Shown: positions 53,101 to 62,121, numbered from the stretch's first letter. The stretch is 64,000 nucleotides of DNA from an uncultured Flavobacteriaceae bacterium (GCA_943787365.1 CALSMD010000003.1:97729-161728); one strand, 5' to 3'. Notes: generated by a model not told the origin, from the letters alone. Program-made: numbers and translations.

Positions 53101-53610
53101 ATGAAAAAAATCAGCTCAACTTTAATTATAATACTAATTATTTTAATTACAAGTATTATCCTGCCTTCTATAACAAGGTTTAATCATAGAATATCGTATA
53201 TAATAGCATTTTGTTTTGCTATTATTTTTATATTCAATCTTACTACAAGATATTTTATGATTTTTAAAACTTATTTTCTAAGTAATTATAATTTATTTTC
53301 AAGTAAGTTTCAAAAGGATATTATTTACGACATTCCTAAAGAATTATTAATGAAAAAAGTCATTGAATCTATTAACGAATCTGAGTTTGAAATTAAATTT
53401 GTTGATAATGATAATTTTCAAATTTTCGCAATTTCAAATACAACTTTCCAATCTTGGGGGGAAAACATTTACATTGATTTAATAGATAAAAAAGGAGAAA
53501 CTTTATTAAAGTTTAATTCAGTAGCTATTTCACAAATATATTCTTGGGGGAAAAATAAAGAAAATTATAAAAAGATAATCAATGAAATTGAAAAATCATT
53601 AACAATTTAA
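53101..53610 (+). CDS. Hypothetical membrane protein
   Basis: A 169-aa protein with two adjacent hydrophobic segments (residues 7-25 and 32-52) and a soluble C-terminal domain of about 100 residues (LLMKKVIESINESEFEIKFV, then IYIDLIDKKGETLLKFNSVA). It is AT-rich like the rest of this cluster. It is 11 bp upstream of the HTH gene and both read away from the exporter operon. A TATATTTG box lies at 53071-53078. Role unknown; an immunity function is possible. Confidence 0.65.
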   Translation: MKKISSTLIIILIILITSIILPSITRFNHRISYIIAFCFAIIFIFNLTTRYFMIFKTYFLSNYNLFSSKFQKDIIYDIPKELLMKKVIESINESEFEIKFVDNDNFQIFAISNTTFQSWGENIYIDLIDKKGETLLKFNSVAISQIYSWGKNKENYKKIINEIEKSLTI

Positions 53611-53621
53611 ATTTTAAAACA

Positions 53622-53834
53622 ATGCCAATAATAGTCAACCTTGACGTACAACTAGCCAAAAATAAAATGCAATTAAATGAACTATCTAAAATTACATGTA
53701 TTTCTGTTGTAAATTTATCAATTCTGAAAAGAAGTAAATCGAAAGCTATTCGTTTTACAACATTAGAATCTATTTGTAAAGCTTTAAATTGTCAACCAGG
53801 TGAATTACTTGAATATACTGGCGAAAATCAGTAA
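53622..53834 (+). CDS. Small Cro/C1-type HTH regulator
   Basis: A 70-aa helix-turn-helix protein of the HTH_26 (YozG-like) type: VQLAKNKMQLNELSKITCIS holds the first helices, VVNLSILKRSKSKAIRFTTL the recognition region, and LESICKALNCQPGELLEYTG is the highly conserved C-terminal signature. It probably controls the peptide cluster in which it sits. Confidence 0.85.
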   Translation: MPIIVNLDVQLAKNKMQLNELSKITCISVVNLSILKRSKSKAIRFTTLESICKALNCQPGELLEYTGENQ

Positions 53835-53893
53835 TCTCTTAGACTCCTTAAAAAAAGAAATCTAAGAAATTCATGATTTACATAATTCAATAA

Positions 53894-54064
53894 TTAATTC
53901 AAAACAAAGCAAGAAACGATACCACCCATCATTCCCATAAAAACTCCTGCTGCTCCGCCCCATATTCCCCATGCTGCTCCTAATAGCATTGACTCCATTA
54001 AGTCACCATCAGTACATTCACCGCCAATAAAAGTTTCCATTTGATTTAATTCTAAAGTTTTCAT
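53894..54064 (-). CDS. Double-glycine leader bacteriocin-like peptide
   Basis: A 56-aa precursor. The leader MKTLELNQMETFIGG ends in GG with the hydrophobic spacing (L4, L6, M9, F12) recognised by C39 peptidases. The 41-residue mature part starts ECTDGDLMES, has a Gly/Ala-rich hydrophobic core (GIWGGAAGVFMGMMGG) with GxxxG motifs typical of class II bacteriocins, and two Cys that could form a disulfide. The ATG at 54064 is chosen because a longer frame to 54121 lacks a leader. It lies 2.2 kb upstream of the C39 exporter on the same strand. Confidence 0.82.
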   Translation of the reverse strand: MKTLELNQMETFIGGECTDGDLMESMLLGAAWGIWGGAAGVFMGMMGGIVSCFVLN

Positions 54065-54409
54065 AATAATATAAATTAAGTTATAAAATGTTGCCTTAAA
54101 AGATTTGGGGCAACCATCCAACTATTGGACATACCAAAACTATAAAAATAAAATTTAAAAATCAAAAAAATAATACATAAAATATTGTTAACCAATATGT
54201 TATGAATTTATTTTATACTAATTTAGTTTAGTAATTATGAAAATTATTTAAACAAAACAGGGTGTGAAAGTTTTCTTTATTTTGTTGTTTTCATCGTATA
54301 TGATAAATTTAAACTGTCAGTGTTGTTGACTATTTTGTTTGATAAAAGTCATCCTTTATTATTCAAAAAAAACCAAGCTGTTTTAAATTTTGATGTTTTT
54401 GAAGTCGTT
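54065..54409. other. Leader and spacer upstream of the GG peptide gene
   Basis: A dyad GTTGCC (54090-54095) / GGCAAC (54109-54114) lies 26-50 bp upstream of the peptide ATG and may be an operator or an RNA hairpin. The remaining AT-rich DNA up to the apbE 3' end shows no gene, RNA or repeat that I can support. Confidence 0.45.
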
Positions 54410-55398
54410 CTACTTTTCTGGAAACCCATTAAACGTACGAGTTTGGAGTTCTTGATTAGAATTTTCAAAAATAAGATAAGCTTGCAGCTCGGGATGTTGA
54501 GCTAAAAACGCTTTTACCCTTTCAACACCCATCGCCTGAAAAGCTGTAGCATAACCATCGGCCATCATACAAGTATCAGCAATTACGGAAACGCTTAAGA
54601 TATTGGTTTTTGTGGGATAGCCTGTTTTGGTGTTTATGATATGGGCATATCGGTTGCCATTAGCGTCTAATTTAAACTTACGGTAGGTTCCAGAAGTTGC
54701 CATAGCTTTGTTGTTAAGTACAAGTATATTATCATAACTCTGTGAACCGTCAAAATTGGGGTTTTCAATACCTACAGTCCAGCCACTTTGTTTGGTTGTG
54801 TTGATGCCTTTTGCTCGGAGTTCACCTCCAATGTTAATGAGGTAATTGTCGTGTTTTTAGCGTCTAAAAACGCTGCAACAACATCCACAGCGTAGCCTTT
54901 GGCAATGGCATTAAAATCTATATAAGGCTTGGGAGCCGTTTTAATGAGGGTCTTATCTTTTAACTCTATTTTGTCAAAGCCAACAAACTGCATTAAACTA
55001 TCAATCTTAAGACTATCGAGTTTGGTTTTGTTTTCTTCTGATCCAAAATTCCATGCATTAACCAACTTTCCAATAGTAGGGTCAAATACTCCATTTGTGG
55101 CGTTGTATATGTTTTTTGAGGCCTTAAATACTTCAACAAAATGATCATCCACAACATCTAATTGGTGTGTATTAACCTTAGAAATATCGGAGTCTGCCTG
55201 GTAATTAGACATGGAAGTATTGATTACAGAAAAAATACTATCTACTGATTTTTGATGATTTTCGTTGGTTTCAGAGGCATACGTCACCTCGTAAAAAGTA
55301 CCAAAGATTGGCCCGTTTAGTTTAGTAACCACTTGTTCTTCTTTACAAGATAGGCATGACACTATAATCCATAAGTAAAAGAAAAAAGGGTGTTTCAT
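54410..55398 (-). CDS. apbE: FAD:protein FMN transferase ApbE, frameshifted
   Basis: About 329 residues. A lipoprotein signal (FFFYLWIIVSCLSC) precedes the ApbE domain: NGPIFGTFYEVTYASE, SNYQADSDISKVN, NGVFDPTIGKLVNAWNFG and KPYIDFNAIAKGYAVD (GxxAKG motif). A one-base deletion near 54855 shifts the frame; restored, it reads NYLINIGGELRAKG and continues through MATSGTYRKF and GYPTKTNILSVSVIAD to 54410. ApbE covalently attaches FMN to Thr of NqrB and NqrC, which explains its place beside the nqr operon. Confidence 0.88.
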
Positions 55399-55435
55399 CT
55401 GTTTATAATTATTGTTTTTTTTCGGTCATACCAGC

Positions 55436-55448
55436 CTGCCTCAGGCAG
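55436..55448. repeat. Short GC-rich palindrome
   Basis: CTGCCT and AGGCAG around a single C in an AT-rich spacer. It resembles the CCTGCCT/AGGCAGG stem at 55994-56013. Confidence 0.5.
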
Positions 55449-55507
55449 TTGTAACATTCATTTAATCATTCCGCTGTGTATCGAAAATTTAGTTACGAAT
55501 GTTTCAT

Positions 55508-55886
55508 TTAATTCAAATTTGTTTCAATCACTTGTATCCCATTGTATTCAATAAGGTATTCTTCATTAAGATAGACGGGGAGTTCATCGCCTTTAGGGTT
55601 TCCAATTCCAACCCCAGCATACAGACTTTGCGCTCTTTTCCTGTGCATGATTTTTAAAGGTTTCCATCCAAACGACATCGTAATTATTAGGATTGTCTGG
55701 CAATTTTACCACACGTACGATCACAAAAAAGTACTGACTGTTTTTATCAATACATACAAATTGCGGGTGTTTTTTGAGTTTGCTATTGATGGCTACAAAT
55801 TCAAACCCACGAGACTCTAAATCCTTCCCGACATGGTTCATTGCCAAATTGTGCATTTCTTGTTTTGAAAGTGGTTTGCTCATGCT
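55508..55886 (-). CDS. Small conserved protein of the nqr/apbE cluster, frameshifted
   Basis: Starts MSKPLSKQEMHNLAMNHVGK at 55886 and continues with ESRGFEFVAINSKLKKHPQF and YFFVIVRVVKLPDNPNNYDV. One extra A in the run near 55636 shifts the frame; corrected, it reads HAQERAQSLYAGVGIGNPKG and ends IQVIETNLN at 55508, about 125 aa. Similar proteins beside nqrF are often labelled as an Nqr subunit F in flavobacteria, but this one has no flavin or iron-sulfur motif. Its role is unknown; it may assist Nqr. Confidence 0.7.
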
Positions 55887-55930
55887 ACAAAAATACAAAA
55901 GAGGCTGTCTGAAAAGTCTTTTTCTTGTCA

Positions 55931-56030
55931 AGCTGAATTTATTTCAGCTTCTCATAATTATTGATTTTCAACATTTTGAGATTCTGAAACAAGCCTGCCT
56001 GACGGTAGGCAGGTTCAGAATGACAGGTTT
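55931..56030. repeat. REP-like intergenic element
   Basis: Three stems in series: AGCTGAA / TTCAGCT (55931-55949), CCTGCCT / AGGCAGG (55994-56013), and ATTCTGAA / TTCAGAAT enclosing the latter. The CCTGCCT stem is GC-rich against the AT-rich background. It lies downstream of nqrF and may act as a terminator or a repetitive element. Confidence 0.6.
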
Positions 56031-56076
56031 TCTACTTTTTAGACGACCTCGAATTATAAAAAAAATTTAGAAGTGA

Positions 56077-57387
56077 TTAGCCTCCAAAGTCATCAAATCG
56101 AATGTGCTCATCTGCAATTCCAAAATCTTCACCCATTTTTTGAACCGCTTGGTTCATTAATGGAGGTCCACAGAAATAGAGTTCGATATCTTCTGGAGAC
56201 TCGTGATGATTTAAATAATTATCGATCACACAGTTGTGGATAAATCCAACAAAACCATCGCCTTCAGCATCAATATTTTCTTTTACTTTCCAGTTGTCTT
56301 CTTCCATTGGTTCAGAGAGCGCTAAATGGAATTTGAAGTTAGGGAAATCTCTTTCTAAGGCTTCAAAATGTTCTAAGTAAAACAACTCACGCTTAGAACG
56401 TCCTCCGTACCAGTAAGATACTTTACGACCGGTTTTAAGGGTTCTGAATAGGTGGTATAAATGCGAACGCATTGGCGCCATTCCAGCACCTCCACCAACA
56501 TATAACATTTCTGACTCACTCTCATTGATAAAAATTCACCATAAGGTCCTGAGATGGTTACTTTATCTCCTGGTTTTTGAGCAAAGATATACGAAGATGC
56601 AATCCCTGGATTTACGTCCATCCAAGCCGTTCTTAGCACGGTCCCATGGTGGCGTCGCAATACGCACGTTTAACATGATTTCGCGCCCTTCTGCAGGATA
56701 GGATGCCATTGAATAGGCACGTTCTACAGTTTCATTGTTTTTCATGGTAAGTGGCCAGAGACCAAACTTATCCCATTCCGCTTGAAACTTATCTGGAGTT
56801 TCGTGTTCTTCTGGATGCGCTGTAATGTCAATATCCTTAAAGTTGATTTCACATTCAGGAATTTCAATCTGGATATATCCACCTGCTTTATACCCCATAT
56901 CTTCTGGGATTTCCACTACGAATTCTTTAATAAAAGAGGCGACATTGTAGTTACGTACCACAGTTGCTTCCCATTTTTTAATTCCAAAGACTTCTTCTGG
57001 AATGGTAATTTCCATGTCTTGTTTTACCTTTACTTGACAGGATAAACGGGCACCATGTTTCAACTCTTTTCTTGAGAAGTGAGGTGTTTCTGTTGGCAAG
57101 GCTTCACCTCCACCAGACAGCACGTGACACTCGCATTGAATACAGGTTCCACCACCACCACAAGCAGATGGTAAAAATATTTTATTCCCACTTAAAGTGG
57201 ATAACAAAGTAGCGCCTGAGGCTACTTCAATTTCGCGTTCACCATTGATCAGAATCTTTACAGGTCCTGAGGGTGATAATTTTTGTTTTACAAAAAGGAG
57301 CACACTAATTAATAGTAACGAGGTCACTAAAAATGCTACAACGGTAGCTAAAATGGTTCCGGTTGTTCCAGCGGCTAAAATCATCAT
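56077..57387 (-). CDS. nqrF: Na+-translocating NADH:quinone reductase subunit F, two frameshifts
   Basis: Electron-entry subunit of Na+-NQR, oxidising NADH through FAD and a 2Fe-2S centre. Order: N-terminal membrane helix; ferredoxin domain with [17 protein letters not shown] domain ([20 protein letters not shown]); NAD domain ([40 protein letters not shown] at the C-terminus). An extra T near 56622 interrupts [15 protein letters not shown], and a missing T in the run near 56526 interrupts [17 protein letters not shown]. Both are indels in or near short runs, so the gene is probably intact. Restored length is about 436 aa. Its start is 1 bp after the nqrE stop. Confidence 0.93.
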
Positions 57388-57388
57388 A

Positions 57389-58102
57389 TTAGTTAACTAT
57401 TTTTAATTGGTTTGGTACTTCTTTTTCGATCTCTGTAGCTTCTACAACTACTTCTTTTGGTGCTTCTTCTACTTCTTCATCACCACCTGTTAGCATCCCT
57501 CCAAAGCTCAAAAACCCAATACCCATGAGTCCTGTGACAATGAATGTAATTCCTAAACCTCTTAGCGGTGCAGGGACGTTAGAATATCTAATTTTTTCAC
57601 GAATAGCGGCAATGGCTAAAATAGCCAAGAACCAACCGATTCCAGATGATATTCCGTAATTGACTGCCAATCCTAAAGTTTCTATTTCACGGGCTTGCAT
57701 GAATAAAGAGCCTCCTAGTATCGCACAGTTTACCGCAATTAAGGGTAAGAAAATTCCAAGTGAATTGTAGAGTGAAGGTGAAAATTTTTCAACTACAATT
57801 TCTACGAGCTGAACCATCGTAGCGATCGTTGCAATAAACATAATGAACGAAAGGAAACCAAGGTCGTACTCAGCAAATTCTGGACCTAACCAAACGAGTG
57901 CACCGGGTTGTAATAAATATTGGTCTAACAACCAGTTTAAAGGCACTGTGATGGCGAGTACAAAAATGACTGCGGCACCAAGTCCAACGGCAGTTGCTAC
58001 TTTTTTAGAGACGGCTAAATATGAGCACATGCCCAAGAAAACCGCAAACACCATATTATCAATAAAAATTGATTTGAAAAATAATTCGATGTGTTCTATC
58101 AT
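57389..58102 (-). CDS. nqrE: Na+-translocating NADH:quinone reductase subunit E
   Basis: Six-helix membrane subunit of Na+-NQR. The start MIEHIELFFKSIFIDNMVFA and the motifs LGMCSYLAVSKK, IFLPLIAVNCAILGGSLF and AIREKIRYSNVPAPLRGLGI match the family, including the conserved Cys residues that with NqrD bind a 2Fe-2S centre. At 237 aa it is longer than usual (about 200) owing to an acidic tail (GGDEEVEEAPKEVVVEATEI). It lies 30 bp downstream of nqrD. Confidence 0.95.
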   Translation of the reverse strand: MIEHIELFFKSIFIDNMVFAVFLGMCSYLAVSKKVATAVGLGAAVIFVLAITVPLNWLLDQYLLQPGALVWLGPEFAEYDLGFLSFIMFIATIATMVQLVEIVVEKFSPSLYNSLGIFLPLIAVNCAILGGSLFMQAREIETLGLAVNYGISSGIGWFLAILAIAAIREKIRYSNVPAPLRGLGITFIVTGLMGIGFLSFGGMLTGGDEEVEEAPKEVVVEATEIEKEVPNQLKIVN

Positions 58103-58132
58103 TGTCTTTTATTTAAATTCTTACTAAAGAAA

Positions 58133-58777
58133 TTAATCTTCAATTAATGTTGTGTTTCTGCTGCGTTGTACCCATATAATAAGACCTACAATAATCAAGG
58201 CCATTGGAGGCATGAGCATGAATCCATTGTTTTCATAGCCTATAGAATAGAGTCCCGTTTTCTCAATTGGGTCTCCTAATACAGGAACTCCAAAAAGGGT
58301 TCCAGATCCTAAGAGCTCTCTAAAAAATCCTACGGCTATAAGTATCACTGCGTATCCAAGTGCATTTCCAATCCCGTCTAAAAAGGATTTCCAAGGGCCA
58401 TTTCCAAGCGCAAAGGCTTCAAATCGTCCCATGATAATACAGTTGGTAATAATCAATCCAACAAATACTGAAAGCGTTTTACTTAGTTCATAAGCATAGG
58501 CTTTAAGTACCTGATCGACAATAATTACTAAGGACGCCACAACGATGAGTTGCACGATAATTCTAATTTTAGAAGGAATGATGTTACGCATCAACGAAAT
58601 GACAACGTTTCCTATTCCTAAAACAAACAGTACTGCAATTCCCATCACTAGAGAGGCTTTGAGTTCTGCCGTAATTGCTAAGGCGGAACAAATCCCTAAG
58701 ACTTGAATCGTAATTGGGTTGTTATCTGCTAACGGATCCGTTATTAATTTGGCATCTTTTTTTGAAAGTAGTCCCAT
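58133..58777 (-). CDS. nqrD: Na+-translocating NADH:quinone reductase subunit D
   Basis: Integral membrane subunit (214 aa, six helices), related to NqrE. ITIQVLGICSALAITAELKA contains the conserved Cys motif, and FVGLIITNCIIMGRFEAFAL the second; GFFRELLGSGTLFG is typical of the C-terminal half. One base separates it from nqrC. Confidence 0.95.
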   Translation of the reverse strand: MGLLSKKDAKLITDPLADNNPITIQVLGICSALAITAELKASLVMGIAVLFVLGIGNVVISLMRNIIPSKIRIIVQLIVVASLVIIVDQVLKAYAYELSKTLSVFVGLIITNCIIMGRFEAFALGNGPWKSFLDGIGNALGYAVILIAVGFFRELLGSGTLFGVPVLGDPIEKTGLYSIGYENNGFMLMPPMALIIVGLIIWVQRSRNTTLIED

Positions 58778-58778
58778 G

Positions 58779-59537
58779 TTAGTTCAATTGATTTTTTAAA
58801 TTTTTAAAGTATGGTAAATACAATTTTAAATCCTTTTTTATCATTGCAGATACACCATCTCCTGTAATTGTTGCCCCCGCTAAAGCGTCTACTTCATAGT
58901 CGTCTTTAGTCAAGTTTTTAGGGTCGTTATTTCCTTTCGCTACCGTGATGCCTTTAAAAGCCCCACTTTCTGAAAGTAATTTTTCTCCAATAAAATCATC
59001 CATAAAATAGCGTTGTTTGATGTTGGCTCCTAAACCTGGTGTTTCCGCAGCATGATCAAAAAATGCGCCTTGAATAACCATGTCTTCATCCAATGCAACA
59101 TAACCCCAGATGGCATCCCACAATCCTTTTCCTCTAATAGGAATAATGTAAAATGACGCTCCTTCTTTTTCACCTAAAAACAAAGGTAATAATCGAGTGC
59201 CTCCGTTTTTGGCTTTGGCTTGTTCTTTTTTGACATCAATAAGGTAAGCTTCAGTATTCTCTTCAGAACTACCATCCGCATCAATTATTAATTGTTTGGA
59301 GATGTATTTCGAAAATTCTCCTGCAACTTTATCGGTTCCAATAAACTTGATGTCTGTAGCACCATTTTCATTGATTCCCATTGCATACAGAATGTTTTGC
59401 TGTGTTTCCATACGCTGATTCTCTTGAATGTTTGGTTTCAAGGAAGAGGCTGTAAATGCAAGCAAGGATCCTACGATTACCACCATTGCGATGGCAAATA
59501 AGATCGTGTATTTATTTGTGTCTGTATTAGTACTCAT
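58779..59537 (-). CDS. nqrC: Na+-translocating NADH:quinone reductase subunit C
   Basis: Subunit with one N-terminal membrane helix (LFAIAMVVIVGSLLAFTAS) and a periplasmic FMN domain. The FMN-acceptor motif is DALAGATITGDGVSAMI, where the second Thr position of the (S/T)GAT consensus receives FMN from ApbE. Another conserved region is GKGLWDAIWGYVALDED with ETPGLGANI. 252 aa is normal. Confidence 0.95.
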   Translation of the reverse strand: MSTNTDTNKYTILFAIAMVVIVGSLLAFTASSLKPNIQENQRMETQQNILYAMGINENGATDIKFIGTDKVAGEFSKYISKQLIIDADGSSEENTEAYLIDVKKEQAKAKNGGTRLLPLFLGEKEGASFYIIPIRGKGLWDAIWGYVALDEDMVIQGAFFDHAAETPGLGANIKQRYFMDDFIGEKLLSESGAFKGITVAKGNNDPKNLTKDDYEVDALAGATITGDGVSAMIKKDLKLYLPYFKNLKNQLN

Positions 59538-59539
59538 AA

Positions 59540-60763
59540 TTATGCAGTTTTAACTTTAAGACGTTTCATTCGTTTTTTGACATTTCCTTGAACCACATAA
59601 TGATCAATGGTTGGAGCAAATACATTCATCAGAAGAATCGCTAAAAAGACACCTTCTGGATAGGCAGGATTAAACACACGAATCATGATGGAGATGAATC
59701 CAATTAAAAATCCGTAAATCCATTTTCCTTTGTTGGTTTGTGCAGCTGTTACAGGATCTGTTGCCATAAATACGGCTCCAAATAAGATACTTCCGATAAT
59801 TAAATGTTGCCAGAAAGGGACACTCATCAATCCGAAAAACTTGCTTGAAGAACCAATCCAACCCGCATCGACGACGCCATTAAATATAAGTCCCATAGAA
59901 AGCGCTCCAATAAGCGTACTTACGATGATTCTCCAACTTCCAATTTTTGTAAATATCAAGAATAGGGCGCCAAGAATAATCAATAATTTAGACGTTTCTC
60001 CGACAGAGCCCGGAATGATTCCCCAGAACATATCAGCGAGGCTGTAAACAATTTCTTGACCCTGAGCATAACTTCCTAAAATAGTTTCTCCTGACATAGC
60101 GTCTAGGTTTTGCCCAGCAGCAATCGCTTGATCTCTTTCAACAGCTCCGTGTACCCAAACTTTATCACCACTCATCCAAGTTGGATAGGCAAAGAATAAA
60201 AAGGCACGAATGGTAAGTGCAGGATTCAAAATATTCATTCCTGTTCCTCCAAAGACTTCTTTTCCAATGACCACACCAAAAGCGACAGCAACGGCAAGCA
60301 TCCAAAGTGGTAAATCAATAGGGACAATAAGTGGCACTAACATCCCTGTAACTAGGTAGCCTTCTTCCACTTCGTGGCCTTTAACAATGGCAAACACGAA
60401 TTCAATAGCCAATCCAACGCCATAAGATACGACCACTAAAGGCAATACTTTCCACATTCCAATGACTAAATTGCTCCATGTCCAAAACGATCCGCCTAAA
60501 AACCCTTGAGCGGACTCAATGGTTCCCAATGCCAAATGGTGTTGGTAACCGGCATTAAACATTCCGAAAATCAAACAAGGCACCATGGCCATAATAACGG
60601 TGTTCATGGTACGCTTTAAATCATCGGCAGCTTTAATGTGTGTTCCGTTGTGCGTGGTTTCGTTTGGTAAATATAAAAAAGTATGCAAGGCATTAAAGGC
60701 CGGAGCCATTTTTGTGCCTCTATACTTTTCTTTAATAGTGTGTAATTTATTTTTAAAACTCAT
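59540..60763 (-). CDS. nqrB: Na+-translocating NADH:quinone reductase subunit B
   Basis: Membrane subunit (407 aa, about ten helices) with covalent FMN and riboflavin, and the main Na+ path. The FMN motif is MSGETILGSYAQG (Thr acceptor, Glu in place of the commoner Ala). GKEVFGGTGMNILNPALTIRA and FGAVFMATDPVTAAQTNKGK are conserved. Two bases separate it from nqrA and nqrC on each side. Confidence 0.95.
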   Translation of the reverse strand: MSFKNKLHTIKEKYRGTKMAPAFNALHTFLYLPNETTHNGTHIKAADDLKRTMNTVIMAMVPCLIFGMFNAGYQHHLALGTIESAQGFLGGSFWTWSNLVIGMWKVLPLVVVSYGVGLAIEFVFAIVKGHEVEEGYLVTGMLVPLIVPIDLPLWMLAVAVAFGVVIGKEVFGGTGMNILNPALTIRAFLFFAYPTWMSGDKVWVHGAVERDQAIAAGQNLDAMSGETILGSYAQGQEIVYSLADMFWGIIPGSVGETSKLLIILGALFLIFTKIGSWRIIVSTLIGALSMGLIFNGVVDAGWIGSSSKFFGLMSVPFWQHLIIGSILFGAVFMATDPVTAAQTNKGKWIYGFLIGFISIMIRVFNPAYPEGVFLAILLMNVFAPTIDHYVVQGNVKKRMKRLKVKTA

Positions 60764-60765
60764 TT

Positions 60766-62121
60766 TTATCCTATTTCTTTAAGCATTAAGTCCAATCCTT
60801 CTCTAATAATTTTTTGATGTGGCTGTTTAGACACACATACAAATTCAGTCAACGCAAAATCTTCAGGAGCGACTTCGTACATTCCAAGTGCTTCCATTTC
60901 GTCAAGATCTTGGTACATACACGCCTTTAAAATTTGCATTGGAAAAATATCTAACGGGAATACTTCTTCATAAGTTCCTGTCAAAACAAAAGCCCTGTGC
61001 TCTCCGTTGGTATTGGTATTTAAATCGAATTTTTTATTTGGAGTCATCCATGAAAATGTCAAAGCTCTAGAAGTAGATACTTTGTCGAATACAGGCTTGT
61101 TCCATCCAAAAAACTCATAATCATCTCCTTCAGGAATTACGGTCACCACGTTTGAGTAGTATCCTAAATAACCATCTGGTTTTATTTCTTTTCCACTTAA
61201 AACGGTGCCCGATATAATCCGAACATTCGCGTCTTTTTCGATCCCACGGTCGTAAACCATCGTCGCGATTTCGCTTCCAATTTTGGTGACTAAATAGCGA
61301 GGCTCTTTGATGCCCGATCCAGCAAGTGCCACAATACGTTCAGCATTAAATTTACCTGTTAAAAGCAATTCGCCAATAATAACTAAATCTTGAGGTGTCA
61401 CAGTCCAAACAACTTCTCCTTTATTGATAGGATCAATTTTATTGATAAGCGTTCCGACATTTCCAGAAGGATGTGGCCCAGAAACATTGTGTGTCACCAC
61501 ATCTTCTAAATTCGTAAACGGTGAATGTGAGTCTTTTGAAACACTCACATGAATACTGCCTGTTGTTAATTTTGATAACGCAGTAACCGCAGCTTGTAAT
61601 TCTGCTTTCTTACCAGTTAACACAAAGTCATAATCCGCTGCTAAAGGCGCAGAAGCATAGGCAGAAACAAAAATTCCTTTCGGTGTGTTCTCTGGATTTG
61701 CAATCACGTCATAGGGACGTTGCATGATAAACGGCCAGCATCCAGAAGCCAATAATTTAGCCTTGACCTCATCAGCCTTGGCACTTTCAACTTCTAGTTT
61801 TTGGTGGTCCAAAAACGTTTGGGTTTTATCTGCTTGTATTTTGATTTCTAAAATACGACGTTTCTCTCCTCTTAATATTTCAACAATTTCTCCTGATACA
61901 GGCGAAACAAATTGAACTGATTCGTTGGATTTGTCATAAAAAATAGGCTCACCAGCTTGGACTTTAGCGCCCGCTTTTACTAATAATTTAGGTGTGAGTC
62001 CGTGAAAATCTTCAGGTTTGATACTGTAAAAGTTACTTTTGATGGCGTCACTTTTTATCAAGGCTGCCTCCCCTACTAACTTAATATCTAACCCTTTTTT
62101 AATTCGGATGTCGTTTGACAT
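60766..62121 (-). CDS. nqrA: Na+-translocating NADH:quinone reductase subunit A
   Basis: Cytoplasmic subunit (451 aa) associated with ubiquinone/menaquinone binding. IRIKKGLDIKLVGEA starts the biotinyl-lipoyl-like domain, GLTPKLLVKAGAKVQAGEPI follows, and NVSGPHPSGNVGTLINKIDP is strongly conserved. First gene of the nqrABCDEF operon. A TAATTTTG -7-like box (minus strand, 62159-62166) lies 38 bp upstream of the ATG. Confidence 0.95.
   Translation of the reverse strand: MSNDIRIKKGLDIKLVGEAALIKSDAIKSNFYSIKPEDFHGLTPKLLVKAGAKVQAGEPIFYDKSNESVQFVSPVSGEIVEILRGEKRRILEIKIQADKTQTFLDHQKLEVESAKADEVKAKLLASGCWPFIMQRPYDVIANPENTPKGIFVSAYASAPLAADYDFVLTGKKAELQAAVTALSKLTTGSIHVSVSKDSHSPFTNLEDVVTHNVSGPHPSGNVGTLINKIDPINKGEVVWTVTPQDLVIIGELLLTGKFNAERIVALAGSGIKEPRYLVTKIGSEIATMVYDRGIEKDANVRIISGTVLSGKEIKPDGYLGYYSNVVTVIPEGDDYEFFGWNKPVFDKVSTSRALTFSWMTPNKKFDLNTNTNGEHRAFVLTGTYEEVFPLDIFPMQILKACMYQDLDEMEALGMYEVAPEDFALTEFVCVSKQPHQKIIREGLDLMLKEIG

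Noticed and set aside
54320..54505. 61-aa ORF on the plus strand after the GG peptide region
   Set aside because: Much of it is antisense to the 3' end of apbE; no leader, no GG motif and no conserved feature.
49562..57387. Programmed frameshifting in nqrF, apbE and the C39 exporter
   Set aside because: No slippery heptamer with a downstream structure is shared, shifts go both ways, and several fall in simple runs; sequencing indels explain them better.
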